Source of the DNA: Crystallibacter degradans | Lineage (GTDB): Bacteria > Actinomycetota > Actinomycetes > Actinomycetales > Micrococcaceae | Length of the DNA stretch: 64,000 bases | Assembly (NCBI RefSeq): GCF_012952295.1 | Contig: NZ_JABBCH010000004.1 | Span: 62,001-126,000, forward strand | Direction of reading: 5' to 3' | Shown here: piece after piece, positions 1 through 8,785 of the stretch | Numbering within the stretch: the first letter of the stretch is position 1 | Layout: each line of letters opens with the position of its first letter | The notes under the pieces: generated by a model | Seen by the model: the letters and a program-made list of their open reading frames with translations, nothing else | Databases searched by the model: none | What the model was told of the DNA's origin: nothing | Program-made: the position numbers and the translations under genes

Positions 1-339
1 GGCCAGCTGGCCGAATTGTTCGACGCGGTCCCGCTCGAGCACGTTAACCTGCTGCTGGACGGTCTTCAGTTTCTCCCCGACCGGGACCAGGGCGCGAAGG
101 ACAGAGTTGTCCTGCTCGCTGCTGGCGGTGAGCTGCCGGTTCTGCTGGGCCAGCAACCGACTTTCCGCCTCGGCCGCCGCCAAACGGGCCGTTGCGTTGC
201 CAAGCCGGGCACCGGCGTCGTCAATTTCTTCCGCGAGCACGGCGACCCTGCGGCGGTATGCCACCGCAGTTCCCGCAGCCCCGGCCGCTGCCCCAATAAC
301 CAGCATGAGCAATGTGAGCACAATCTGAAACGCATCCAT
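1..339 (-). CDS. rmuC: DNA recombination protein RmuC, N-terminal part (cut by window edge)
   Basis: The reverse strand reads from an ATG at 339 without a stop to base 1, giving 113 residues. The start MDAFQIVLTLLML is a single N-terminal membrane helix rich in Ala/Gly (about residues 4-27). It is followed by a long Ala/Glu/Gln-rich coiled coil (residues 30-113), the usual N-terminal plan of RmuC, whose nuclease-like domain would lie outside the window. RmuC is linked to limiting DNA rearrangements. It is divergent from ychF, a neighbour I recall from Arthrobacter genomes. The family call rests on the coiled-coil layout and context because the catalytic domain is not visible. Confidence 0.75.
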   Translation of the reverse strand, partial: MDAFQIVLTLLMLVIGAAAGAAGTAVAYRRRVAVLAEEIDDAGARLGNATARLAAAEAESRLLAQQNRQLTASSEQDNSVLRALVPVGEKLKTVQQQVNVLERDRVEQFGQLA

Positions 340-451
340 AGCTCAACCATGCCAGCCGGCTATGACAATTTAGGCGAAGCCGGGGCGTCGTTTGCGCCAC
401 CGTTCCGGCCGAATCGCTGAGCCGGGTACCTCACCGGTATCCTTAGATACC

Positions 452-1537
452 GTGGCTCTTACTATTGGCATCGTCGGACTGCCCAACGTCGGCAAATCAA
501 CTCTCTTCAACGCACTGACCCGCAATCAGGTTCTGGCGGCGAATTATCCGTTCGCGACCATCGAGCCGAATGTCGGTGTGGTGCCCTTGCCGGATTCCCG
601 GCTGGATAAGCTTGCGGAAATCTTCGGCTCCCAGCGCATCCTGCCGGCGACCGTGTCTTTTGTCGACATCGCCGGGATTGTCCGGGGCGCCTCCGAAGGC
701 GAAGGGCTGGGTAATCAGTTCCTGGCCAATATCCGTGAAGCCCAGGCCATTGCCCAGGTCATCCGCGTGTTCGATGACCCCGATGTGGTCCACGTTGAAG
801 GCAAGGTGGATCCGCGCTCCGATCTCGAAACCATCAACACCGAACTGATCCTCGCGGATCTGCAGACGCTGGAAAAGGCACTGCCGCGGGTTGAAAAGGA
901 AGTGAAGATCAAGAAGCGCGACGCCGCCGAACTGGCCGCCATGGAGGCAGCCCGGAAGGTACTTGAGCGCGGGGATACGATCTTCTCCTCTGTCGAGAGC
1001 GACAAGCTCGACGTCGAAAACCTGCGGGAGCTGAGCCTGCTGACGGCCAAGCCCTTTATCTATGTCTTCAATGTCGATGACACTATTTTGGGCAGCGCCG
1101 AGCGCCAGGCGGAGTTGCGTGAACTGGTTGCTCCGGCGGACTGCGTGTTCCTTGACGCGAAGCTGGAGTCGGATCTGGTGGAGCTGGAACCGGAAGAAGC
1201 CCGCGAGATGCTGGAGATGAACGGCCAGGATGAATCGGGCTTGGACCAGCTGGCAAGGGTCGGCTTCCATACGCTGGGCCTCCAGACTTACCTGACGGCC
1301 GGGCCGAAGGAAGCACGCGCCTGGACGATCAATCAGGGCGATACCGCTCCGCAGGCAGCCGGTGTTATCCACTCCGATTTCCAGCGCGGCTTCATCAAAG
1401 CTGAAGTTGTCTCCTTCGCCGATCTCGTCGGCGCCGGCTCGATGGCAGAGGCTAAAGCACGCGGCAAGGTCAGGATCGAAGGCAAAGAGTACGTCATGTC
1501 CGACGGCGACGTTGTTGAATTTAGGTTTAATGTCTAG
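452..1537 (+). CDS. ychF: Redox-regulated ribosome-binding ATPase YchF
   Basis: YchF/Ola1 is a cytoplasmic P-loop ATPase of the Obg family that binds the ribosome. The N-terminus carries the G1 loop GLPNVGKST, and the switch/G3 region is FVDIAGIVRGASEGEGLGNQ. The G4 position reads NVDD instead of NKxD, the family feature that shifts specificity to ATP. The C-terminus has the TGS domain (GVIHSDFQRGFIKAEVV). Starting at GTG 452 gives 361 residues, the usual length in relatives. An upstream ATG at 392 would add 20 unconserved residues. A TATCCT hexamer lies just before the GTG, so the transcript may be nearly leaderless. Confidence 0.95.
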   Translation: MALTIGIVGLPNVGKSTLFNALTRNQVLAANYPFATIEPNVGVVPLPDSRLDKLAEIFGSQRILPATVSFVDIAGIVRGASEGEGLGNQFLANIREAQAIAQVIRVFDDPDVVHVEGKVDPRSDLETINTELILADLQTLEKALPRVEKEVKIKKRDAAELAAMEAARKVLERGDTIFSSVESDKLDVENLRELSLLTAKPFIYVFNVDDTILGSAERQAELRELVAPADCVFLDAKLESDLVELEPEEAREMLEMNGQDESGLDQLARVGFHTLGLQTYLTAGPKEARAWTINQGDTAPQAAGVIHSDFQRGFIKAEVVSFADLVGAGSMAEAKARGKVRIEGKEYVMSDGDVVEFRFNV

Positions 1538-1876
1538 TCGAGTTTCGGTTCAGCCTTTCAGCTGATACTGATCCGCCCTGGCGTGGTCTTGCTCGGCGCA
1601 ATGGTGCAAAACCAGTCTCTGTGGACCGCCGTCCGACCTCTTGGAGTCGGCTCGGCACCGCTCTACGATCACCACCGTTCTGCGCGAGGGCAGTGTGCAG
1701 GAGGATCTCCCGGACTGCGTCGACCTGACGCCCTCTGTGCCCCCTGAGGCTTGCTGCACCTCCTCGACAGGTTCCGTGGCGCGTAGGAGCCTCGGCATCC
1801 TCCGCGTCGGTGCGGCCAGCGGGTGGTTCATGACACGCTGGGTGGCGCTTAGCAATGTGAAGGAGCGCGGTCAGTT
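1538..1876. other. 339-bp interval without a supported gene
   Basis: Neither strand gives a recognisable protein. The open frames here (for example about 100 codons on the minus strand) have no ribosome-binding site and no familiar motif. The interval probably holds the ychF 3' end and the promoter of the downstream membrane-protein gene, whose Shine-Dalgarno AAGGAG is at about 1859. Confidence 0.5.
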
Positions 1877-3232
1877 ATGGAGTGGATCGATCGGGTGCTC
1901 GAGCCATTCGAATGGATGAGGGCGGTGCTTGCGAATCAGGGCGTACCCGGTCAGGTCTTCTTATCAGGGATCGTCGTCTACGCGATAGCTTTCGCTTTTG
2001 TCGCCCTCATCTGTCGGTGGCTTCTCCTCGCGGTAGCGCAGTTGACACGCTGCTGCGCGAAGCGACTCGCAGTCGATGCAACGCTCGCTGATGTAGTGCG
2101 GCTAGAGGCGAGCAGCGCGCGGATCGAGGGTGTGCTGCTGTGGCTCGCCACCCGTGTCGTCCGAACATCCTCTGGCGGAACGGAACGGATCACACGTCTC
2201 CCGCCTGTGCGCAACGAGCACATGGTCCTTCGTATCTTGCGGTGGATTCTCCGCAGGGTGTGGCTGATGCTCCGCTGGGTGTGCACGTTCATCGCGGCGA
2301 TGCCAGGGTTCTTCCTGACCGCGTTCGGTATGGCGGTGTTGTTCGCTTCCACGCTTACCGCGTTCCCGGACCTGATACGCGCCGGTAATGCGGCATTGAG
2401 CTCCTTTCTGGAGACGGTGACGTTTTCGGAGGCCACGCTCGCCGCGATCGTTGCCGCCGTAATTCCGCTAATGCTCGTCATCGTCAAAGTGCTGGTCAGC
2501 GAGCGCACCGTCGCACGTCGATCCTTCCGCCGAGAACGCGACGTGAATGCACTCAAACAGCTGCACCGTGCGACACCGGCCCTAGCCGTGCTCGCGGGCG
2601 CGACAAGGGAGCAGATGCACGAGATGGTCCACATGTTCCGGATCGAGAAGTATCACGCTGAGCAGTGGTACAAGTGGACACAACGTACGACTCCGCGATC
2701 GCGCTACTGGAACAGGGAAGTCGATGACCATGTCGAATGTGGCCGCGACTGTCTCGTGAGTTTTGGCCCGAAAGTGCCAGTCCGTGAGCGTTCCGATGAA
2801 GTGAAGGACGCAATCGATGGGGTCCAGAGCGTTTGGAACGATGAACTGCGTGACCAGAAGTCTGTCCTTGCCCGTATCCTCACTCGGCGAGCGTGGACGG
2901 GACTGGTGTCGTTGTGGTTCTGCTTCTCGAACTCGGGGGAGTTCTGGACGCATAAGGTGCCTTCGCGCGATGAATGGAGGCGTCGCCGAATTGTATGGCA
3001 ACATGATCAACTTTTATGGAGCGGCCCGACGGAGGACGACGTGGCAGCTGGCAGGGAAGTCGCAGTGGACGTTGAGTACTCCCCAGATGAGCGGTGGCTT
3101 GAGCAGGAGCTCTGCGATGTCGTGTGGAAGCTCGCCGAATTGTCACGAGAGCTCAATGATCTCGTTGATTTTGCGCAGACACTTACTCGTCCGAGCCGAC
3201 TCGAACGCCTAGCGCGAGTGTCGGAAGCCTGA
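1877..3232 (+). CDS. Hypothetical membrane protein (451 aa)
   Basis: I do not recognise this protein. An ATG start with AAGGAG about 12 bases upstream opens 451 codons. It has a hydrophobic segment near residues 26-55 (GIVVYAIAFAFVALICRWLL), a second hydrophobic region near 135-170 (CTFIAAMPGFFLTAFGMAVL) and a third near 195-215 (AAIVAAVIPLMLVIVKVLV). A mostly soluble, Trp- and charge-rich C-terminal half of about 230 residues follows. The layout suggests an inner-membrane anchor with a cytoplasmic domain. Codon choice looks less biased than in neighbours, and it sits in a loosely packed stretch between ychF and the peptide transporters, so recent acquisition is possible. Confidence 0.6.
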   Translation: MEWIDRVLEPFEWMRAVLANQGVPGQVFLSGIVVYAIAFAFVALICRWLLLAVAQLTRCCAKRLAVDATLADVVRLEASSARIEGVLLWLATRVVRTSSGGTERITRLPPVRNEHMVLRILRWILRRVWLMLRWVCTFIAAMPGFFLTAFGMAVLFASTLTAFPDLIRAGNAALSSFLETVTFSEATLAAIVAAVIPLMLVIVKVLVSERTVARRSFRRERDVNALKQLHRATPALAVLAGATREQMHEMVHMFRIEKYHAEQWYKWTQRTTPRSRYWNREVDDHVECGRDCLVSFGPKVPVRERSDEVKDAIDGVQSVWNDELRDQKSVLARILTRRAWTGLVSLWFCFSNSGEFWTHKVPSRDEWRRRRIVWQHDQLLWSGPTEDDVAAGREVAVDVEYSPDERWLEQELCDVVWKLAELSRELNDLVDFAQTLTRPSRLERLARVSEA

Positions 3233-3416
3233 TGTCCCGGTCGTTGCTTTGTGTAGTCCGATGGACGTTGTGATCGAAGCCCAACGCGTGCTGACCGCTC
3301 ACGAATCGCAGTACCAGTGCAGTCTGGCTCTTGTTCTAAACGTTTGTATGCGCTGAAACGTGGTGGAGGGCCGCTTTAACATCTGAGGTCTGTGCCGATG
3401 ATGGCAAGGTAGTCCT

Positions 3417-3785
3417 ATGGCGATACAGCACGAGAGTGTCGACGAGTACATCAATTCGTTTCCCGAGGCCGTCCAGCCGCGGCTTCGGGAGTTGCGAAAA
3501 ATAAGCCGCGCCGGCGCTCCGAATGCCGCCGAAGGACTCAAATGGGGTAACCCGGCCTACTCGCTGGGAACAATCCTGTTCGTTTTCAGTGGTCATCAAA
3601 AGCACGCAAATTTCGTCTTTACTCCGTCCACCCTGGCCGCTTTCAGCGATCAGCTCACCGAATACATGACCGGCAAAGGCTCGGTACAGCTTCCGTACAA
3701 CGAGCCTGTACCCGCAGACGTGCTCACCAGGATGATTGCCTATCGTATTCGGGAGTACGAGAAGGACGGCGTGAAGTGGATGTAG
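3417..3785 (+). CDS. DUF1801 (YdhG-like) family protein
   Basis: The 122-residue cytoplasmic protein matches the DUF1801/YdhG-like fold, also called the iron chaperone Fra/YdhG family. The pattern is VDEYINSFPEAVQPRLRELR, then EGLKWGNPAYSL, then FVFSGHQKHANFVF, with a C-terminal MIAYRIREYEKD helix. It is a single-gene unit followed by a hairpin terminator. Base composition is lower in GC than the flanking operons. The biochemical role of the family is poorly defined. Confidence 0.8.
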   Translation: MAIQHESVDEYINSFPEAVQPRLRELRKISRAGAPNAAEGLKWGNPAYSLGTILFVFSGHQKHANFVFTPSTLAAFSDQLTEYMTGKGSVQLPYNEPVPADVLTRMIAYRIREYEKDGVKWM

Positions 3786-3848
3786 CTGCCGGTGAGGTGC
3801 CGCGGCGCCAGCAAACCAGTTAGCAGCCAATAACTAAATATCATCCCG

Positions 3849-3891
3849 ACCAGCGGTTCCGATTCCAAACGAACGGGGCCGCTGGTTCTTT
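3849..3891 (+). terminator. Intrinsic terminator after the DUF1801 gene
   Basis: ACCAGCGG (3849-3856) pairs with CCGCTGGT (3879-3886). Two G-U and two G-C pairs extend the stem to about 12 bp. The tail is TCTTTTAT. Confidence 0.7.
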
Positions 3892-4175
3892 TATACCCCG
3901 TTTTGCCGCGTGTTTCCGGGGATTAAGTGGTCTTGTGCTCGGCATGAAGAGTCTGCTTCGGGAAGCTATGTTGCGCCGTCGTTTGGTTGCATCTCGATAA
4001 CAACCCGTTGTGAAGCAAGTTTTTTATACCCAAGAGTAGGTGTAACAGTTTACGCTCTTATGCATGTGAGGCATGCCACTTCTATGGCAGTCTTTCGGGG
4101 GTAGCCAAATCGTGCTTCCCGGATCCCGATGGGCGAACCGGCCACACACATCACTCTGAGGAACTAGGAGGCGGA
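3892..4175. other. Non-coding upstream region of the first peptide transporter
   Basis: No gene is supported. The AT-rich patch around 4015-4070 (TTTTTTATACCC and CTCTTATGC) is the likely promoter zone for the substrate-binding lipoprotein gene. I cannot define a convincing -35/-10 pair. A strong Shine-Dalgarno (TAGGAGGCGG) lies at about 4166. Confidence 0.4.
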
Positions 4176-5987
4176 ATGCGTTTCGGACGTACTTCCAAAG
4201 CAATCGGTGTTGCTGCTGTCGCGGCTATGGCACTGAGTGCCTGCGCGTCGACGGGTGGCGGAAATACCGCATCCGAAGGTGCAGGTGATACCGCGGCTAC
4301 CGGTGGAACCATTAGCGTCGCTGAGACCAATGCGTTCAGTTCGTTCAACTCGGACACCGCGGCAGGCAACGTTGATATCAACGGCAAGATCGCCTATATG
4401 ACCCGCGGCGGTTTTTACCACATCGATAATGAACTCAACGTAGTCCGGAATGAAGAATTCGGAACGTACGAGAAGCTTTCCGATGATCCGCTGGTCGTGA
4501 AGTACACGGTCAACGAGGGAGTCCAATGGTCCGACGGCAATGCTGTCGACGCGGCCGACCTGTTGTTGAACTGGGTCGCCGAATCCGGTTACGCCAACGA
4601 TGCGACGGTCGATCCGGAAACCGGTGAAGTCACCGAAGGGACTTCCTACTTTGATTATGCAGGTGACACCAGCGGGCTGGGACTGACCGAGATCCCGGAG
4701 ATCGGCGACGACGGCCGCTCAATCACCTTGACCTACTCCAAGCCGTACGCCGACTGGGAGATCGTTTTTGGAGGTCTGAATGACGGCGGTGTCGGCATGC
4801 CTGCGCATGTCATAGCCGAAAAGGCCGGTCTGGCTGACGAGCAAGCCCTGATTGATTTAATCCAGGGACTGGAACGCGGTGACGCGGCGAGCCCTGCAGA
4901 TCCGAATGCCGAACTGCAGGCAGTTGCCGATGTATATAACACCGGATTCGACACGAAGTCCCTGCCCGGTGACGAATCGCTCTACCTCTCCAGCGGGCCT
5001 TTCGTGGTGGACAGCATCACGCCGGACCAGTCAATCACTCTGGTACGCAATGAGTCCTATGACTGGGGCCCAACGCCGAACGTGAACGAAATTACCGTCC
5101 GGTTCATCGGTGCCGCTCCCGACCAGGTCCAGGCTCTGGAGAACGGTGAGGTGGACATCATTGCGCCTCAGCCCTCTGCAGACACAGTCGAGCTGCTCGA
5201 ATCCATTGAAGGCGTCACGGTAGAAGTCGACGATCAGCTGGCTTATGACCATATCGACCTCAATTACACCGGCGTTTTCGAGGATGAAAATGTTCGGGAA
5301 GCTTTCATGAAAGCTGTTCCACGGCAGACCATCGTGGACCGCATCGTGAAGCCGCTGAAGGAAGACGCGAAACCTCTGGACTCGCAGTTCTTTGTTCCTG
5401 CCCAGGAAGCATATGAAACGTCCGCCGCATCTAACGGCTCGGAGGCATACCAGGAAGCTGACATAGAAGGCGCCAAGGAGCTGCTCAACGGAGAGACCCC
5501 CGAAGTTCGGATCATGTACAACAAGGACAACCCGAACCGCGTGGATGCCTTCGCGCTGATCCAGGAATCTGCCGAGCAGGCAGGGTTCGAAATTGTCGAC
5601 GGCGGCCTGGGTGCCTCTGACTGGGGTGCTGCCTTGGGAACCGGCACCTATGATGCGTCCATCTACGGCTGGATCAACTCCGGTGTCGGCGTTAGCGGCG
5701 TACCGCAGATCTTCCGTACGGACAGCGGTTCAAACTACAACGGCTTCTCCGATCCCGAGGCCGACAAGCTGATGGACGAACTCATGGTCACCACGGACGC
5801 TGCTGCACAGGACGAGATCATCACCAAGATCGACAAGCTGGTGTGGGACTCGTTCTACGGTCTGCCGCTCTTCCAGTCGGTGGGGCTGGATGCTTACAAC
5901 AGCGAACGTGTTGAAGGCGTTGTCTACCAGCCGAACCAGACCGGTGTCTTCTGGAACTTCTGGGACTGGAAAGTCAAGGGTGAGTAA
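4176..5987 (+). CDS. Peptide ABC transporter substrate-binding lipoprotein (family 5), cluster 1
   Basis: Secreted lipoprotein of the OppA/DppA family (SBP_bac_5) that captures oligopeptides or similar solutes for the permeases encoded next. MRFGRTSKAIGVAAVAAMAL followed by SAC is a type II signal peptide with the lipidated Cys at residue 23. It has typical core segments (VQWSDGNAVDAADLLLNW, the start of the family 5 fold) over a normal mature length of about 580 residues. A strong RBS precedes the ATG. It is the first gene of a transporter cluster running to 11315. A long hairpin follows it before the first permease gene. Confidence 0.93.
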   Translation: MRFGRTSKAIGVAAVAAMALSACASTGGGNTASEGAGDTAATGGTISVAETNAFSSFNSDTAAGNVDINGKIAYMTRGGFYHIDNELNVVRNEEFGTYEKLSDDPLVVKYTVNEGVQWSDGNAVDAADLLLNWVAESGYANDATVDPETGEVTEGTSYFDYAGDTSGLGLTEIPEIGDDGRSITLTYSKPYADWEIVFGGLNDGGVGMPAHVIAEKAGLADEQALIDLIQGLERGDAASPADPNAELQAVADVYNTGFDTKSLPGDESLYLSSGPFVVDSITPDQSITLVRNESYDWGPTPNVNEITVRFIGAAPDQVQALENGEVDIIAPQPSADTVELLESIEGVTVEVDDQLAYDHIDLNYTGVFEDENVREAFMKAVPRQTIVDRIVKPLKEDAKPLDSQFFVPAQEAYETSAASNGSEAYQEADIEGAKELLNGETPEVRIMYNKDNPNRVDAFALIQESAEQAGFEIVDGGLGASDWGAALGTGTYDASIYGWINSGVGVSGVPQIFRTDSGSNYNGFSDPEADKLMDELMVTTDAAAQDEIITKIDKLVWDSFYGLPLFQSVGLDAYNSERVEGVVYQPNQTGVFWNFWDWKVKGE

Positions 5988-6016
5988 CTCCCTAACGTTC
6001 TAACGCGCAGGCTACT

Positions 6017-6061
6017 GCAAGGCGCTGGGACCATATGCAACAACGGTCCCGGCGCCTTTGC
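6017..6061 (+). terminator. Hairpin between substrate-binding protein and permease genes, cluster 1
   Basis: GCAAGGCGCTGGGACC pairs with GGTCCCGGCGCCTTTGC (one bulged A, one G-U) around a 12-nt loop. There is no clean T-tract, so it may be a partial terminator or an mRNA-stabilising stem that raises lipoprotein output over permease output. Confidence 0.6.
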
Positions 6062-6181
6062 AGTCTCCTGAAACGTCCCTGACCCATTGCGGCCCTGAAT
6101 CTCCCCTCTCTGATCGGAGTGCCAGCGGCGGGCAACCGGATCACATCGTCCGGGAAGTGAAAAACGAGGTTTATACATACG

Positions 6182-7723
6182 ATGGTGACCTATATTGTGC
6201 GGCGGCTATTCACAGCCGTACTGATTCTCCTGGGTGCCTCATTCTTGGTCTACCAATTAACGGCACTGTCCGGCGACCCTCTTGCCGACCTTCGCACGAG
6301 TAACCAGCCGAATAAGGAAGAGCTCATCCAGCAGCGTATTGAGCTCCTGGACCTGAACGTGCCGGCACCCATACGCTATTTTCACTGGTTGGGAGGCGCG
6401 GCAAAATGCTTGGTTCCGTTCGCCGGCCAGTGCGATCTTGGATTTTCTATCACGGGACAGCCTGTGACCGAGGCGCTGGGCCGGGCCATGGGCATGACCA
6501 TACTGCTGGTCAGCGCGGCTGCGATTCTAGCGGTGCTTATTGGTGTTTCGCTCGGCATTGTCACGGCGCTGCGTCAGTACAGCACATTGGACTATGGCGT
6601 CACCTTTATGGCGTTCCTTTTCTTCTCACTGCCGGTTTTCTGGGTAGCAGTTCTGCTCAAGGAATACGTTGCCATTGGGTTCAACAACTTCCTGCGGGAA
6701 CCTCAGATACCCCTTTCATCGATAATTATCATTAGCGTGGTGAGCGCCGCAATTTGGTTCATCTGCGCTCGTGGAACTGTACCCGTCCGACTCAAGGCCG
6801 CGGGTGTCGGGTTCGTGCTGGCTGGCGGGGTCCTCTGGCTGCTGTCGGCGACGTCTTGGCTCAGCTCTCCAGGGCTTGGGCTACCGGTTATCGCGGTCAC
6901 GGGTGCGGGAATCGCCTTCGGCGCAACCTTGTTGACTGCGGGCTTGAAGAACCGGCGGGCACTGTATTCGTCCCTGACGATGGTTGCCGTCGGCATCGTG
7001 GTGTATTTTCCCATCCAGCCGCTGCTGGCCCAGGCAACAGGCCTGATGGTTTTCCTGTTGGCCGTAGCGACAATCCTGGTGGGGCTGGGAGTCGGATACG
7101 TCATGGGGGGCTACGACAGACGCCAGAACATGAGCGCAGCCGTTATTACGTCGTTCCTGACCGCGGGGCTGGTCCTTCTGGACCGGTACATGCAGGCATG
7201 GCCTGCCTACTTCAACAACGACAGAGTCAACGGCCGGCCCATCGCCACCATTGGTGCAGAGACGCCGAACCTGGAGGGGGACTTCTGGGTGCACGGCTTG
7301 GATACCTTTACCCATTTGCTTCTGCCCACCATCGCACTGCTGCTCATTTCACTGGCCTCCTACAGCCGGTATTCGCGGTCTTCGATGTTGGAAATCATGA
7401 ACATGGACTACATCCGCACCGCACGGGCGAAGGGGCTCGGCGAGCGGACGGTGGTCATGCGCCACGCGTTCAGAAATGCGTTGATTCCCATTGCCACCAT
7501 CGTGGCCTACGACATCGGCGGACTTATCGGCGGTGCCGTCATCACCGAACGGGTGTTCGCGTTTGCCGGCATGGGGCAACTCTTTATTCAGGCCCTCGAG
7601 CATGTTGATCCGAATCCCGTCATGGGGGTTTTCCTGGTCACGGGTATCCTGGCGCTCGTCTTCAACCTCATAGCGGACCTCGTCTACTCCGCTCTGGACC
7701 CGAGAGTGAGGGTTAAGGCATGA
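6182..7723 (+). CDS. Peptide ABC transporter permease, DppB/OppB type, with an extra membrane block
   Basis: Inner-membrane permease subunit. The N-terminus MVTYIVRRLFTAVLILLGAS and the C-terminal half, with the EAA loop (DYIRTARAKGLGERTVVMRH) that docks on the ATPase, are standard for DppB. At 513 residues it is about 190 longer than usual. An additional hydrophobic block at about residues 178-325 (several helices, for example AAIWFICARGTVPVRLKAAG and VFLLAVATILVGLGVGYVMG) is inserted between the third helix and the conserved periplasmic/EAA part. ATGA overlap with the next permease gene shows translational coupling. Confidence 0.92.
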   Translation: MVTYIVRRLFTAVLILLGASFLVYQLTALSGDPLADLRTSNQPNKEELIQQRIELLDLNVPAPIRYFHWLGGAAKCLVPFAGQCDLGFSITGQPVTEALGRAMGMTILLVSAAAILAVLIGVSLGIVTALRQYSTLDYGVTFMAFLFFSLPVFWVAVLLKEYVAIGFNNFLREPQIPLSSIIIISVVSAAIWFICARGTVPVRLKAAGVGFVLAGGVLWLLSATSWLSSPGLGLPVIAVTGAGIAFGATLLTAGLKNRRALYSSLTMVAVGIVVYFPIQPLLAQATGLMVFLLAVATILVGLGVGYVMGGYDRRQNMSAAVITSFLTAGLVLLDRYMQAWPAYFNNDRVNGRPIATIGAETPNLEGDFWVHGLDTFTHLLLPTIALLLISLASYSRYSRSSMLEIMNMDYIRTARAKGLGERTVVMRHAFRNALIPIATIVAYDIGGLIGGAVITERVFAFAGMGQLFIQALEHVDPNPVMGVFLVTGILALVFNLIADLVYSALDPRVRVKA

Positions 7724-8763
7724 CCACCACGAGTACTATTTCAACTAAACCTGCGGTGCCGGAAGAGAAGGCAGGACTAAGCCAAGGGCAGATTGTCCGC
7801 AAGAGGTTCATGGGCAACACCGCCGCACTGATCAGCCTGGCGCTGTTCTTGCTCATTCTCGTTCTGGCTTATTCCGCGGGCGGTTTCTTCGGTTTGCCGG
7901 GCTGGTGGAAATACACCTATAACGAGGTCAATGATCTGGCCAATGGCGGAGAGCCTACACTGCAGCTTTTCCCGTTCAGCTTGGGAGACCACCCGTTCGG
8001 CCAAGATCGGCTGGGTAGGGATACGTTCGCCCAGACGATGCGAGGCGTGCAGATTTCGGTAGCCGTCATGTTCATTATCGGCATCGTCGGTGGCGCGATC
8101 GGCGTCGTGGTCGGAGCTGTCTCTGGTTTCTTCCGCGGCAGGATCGAGGCGGTGCTCATGCGCCTCACGGATGTCGTCATCGTGATTCCACTGATCATTC
8201 TGGCGGCCGTTCTCGGGCAACTTGCTGCGCGTTGGATTCCAGCGGGAATCCAGCCCTATTTCTTGGGCCTGTTCGTCGGACTTGTCGCCTGGACGGGTCT
8301 CGCCCGGCTGGTGCGGGCGGAATTCCTGTCCCTGCGGGAACGCGAATTCGTGGATGCGGCACGTATCGCCGGTGCCTCGAATGCCCGAATCATCTTTAAG
8401 CACATTCTGCCCAACGCCGTGGGCGTCATCATTGTCAGCGTGACGCTGAGTATGTCCGCTGCCATTCTGCTGGAAACCAGCCTGTCCTACATTGGCATGG
8501 GTGTGAAGGCACCCGATGTTTCGCTGGGCTCGCTGATCAGCCAGAACCAGGAAGCGTTTTCGACCCGCCCGTGGCTCTTCTGGTGGCCCGGACTTTTCAT
8601 TGTTGCCATCTGCTTGTGCATCAACTTCATCGGGGACGGACTGCGCGACGCTTTCGACCCGCGGCAGAAGAAGTTCAATGTCAGGAAAGCCGGTGCGGCG
8701 GCCGCACCGGATGGTGGCCAGCGCGCCGCGGACTACCGGACGAAGAAGGCTTCAGATGGCTGA
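7720..8763 (+). CDS. Peptide ABC transporter permease, DppC/OppC type, cluster 1
   Basis: Partner permease (347 residues). It has a cytoplasmic N-terminal tail with GQIVRKRFMGNTAAL, then the first helix. GDHPFGQDRLGRDTFAQTMR is the DppC motif before the transport core, and the EAA loop is DAARIAGASNARIIFKHILP. It starts inside the stop of the preceding permease gene (ATGA). The following gene on this strand is the ATPase at 9489, separated by an antisense gene. Confidence 0.93.
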   Translation: MTTTSTISTKPAVPEEKAGLSQGQIVRKRFMGNTAALISLALFLLILVLAYSAGGFFGLPGWWKYTYNEVNDLANGGEPTLQLFPFSLGDHPFGQDRLGRDTFAQTMRGVQISVAVMFIIGIVGGAIGVVVGAVSGFFRGRIEAVLMRLTDVVIVIPLIILAAVLGQLAARWIPAGIQPYFLGLFVGLVAWTGLARLVRAEFLSLREREFVDAARIAGASNARIIFKHILPNAVGVIIVSVTLSMSAAILLETSLSYIGMGVKAPDVSLGSLISQNQEAFSTRPWLFWWPGLFIVAICLCINFIGDGLRDAFDPRQKKFNVRKAGAAAAPDGGQRAADYRTKKASDG

Positions 8764-8785
8764 AGATCTTCTTGATGCACGGTGG

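Noticed and set aside
1550-1855. Minus-strand 101-codon frame before the hypothetical membrane protein
   Set aside because: No RBS, no conserved motif, and antisense to a likely promoter.
3910-4104. 64-codon frame upstream of the first peptide-binding gene
   Set aside because: No RBS or family similarity; it lies in an AT-rich promoter-like region.
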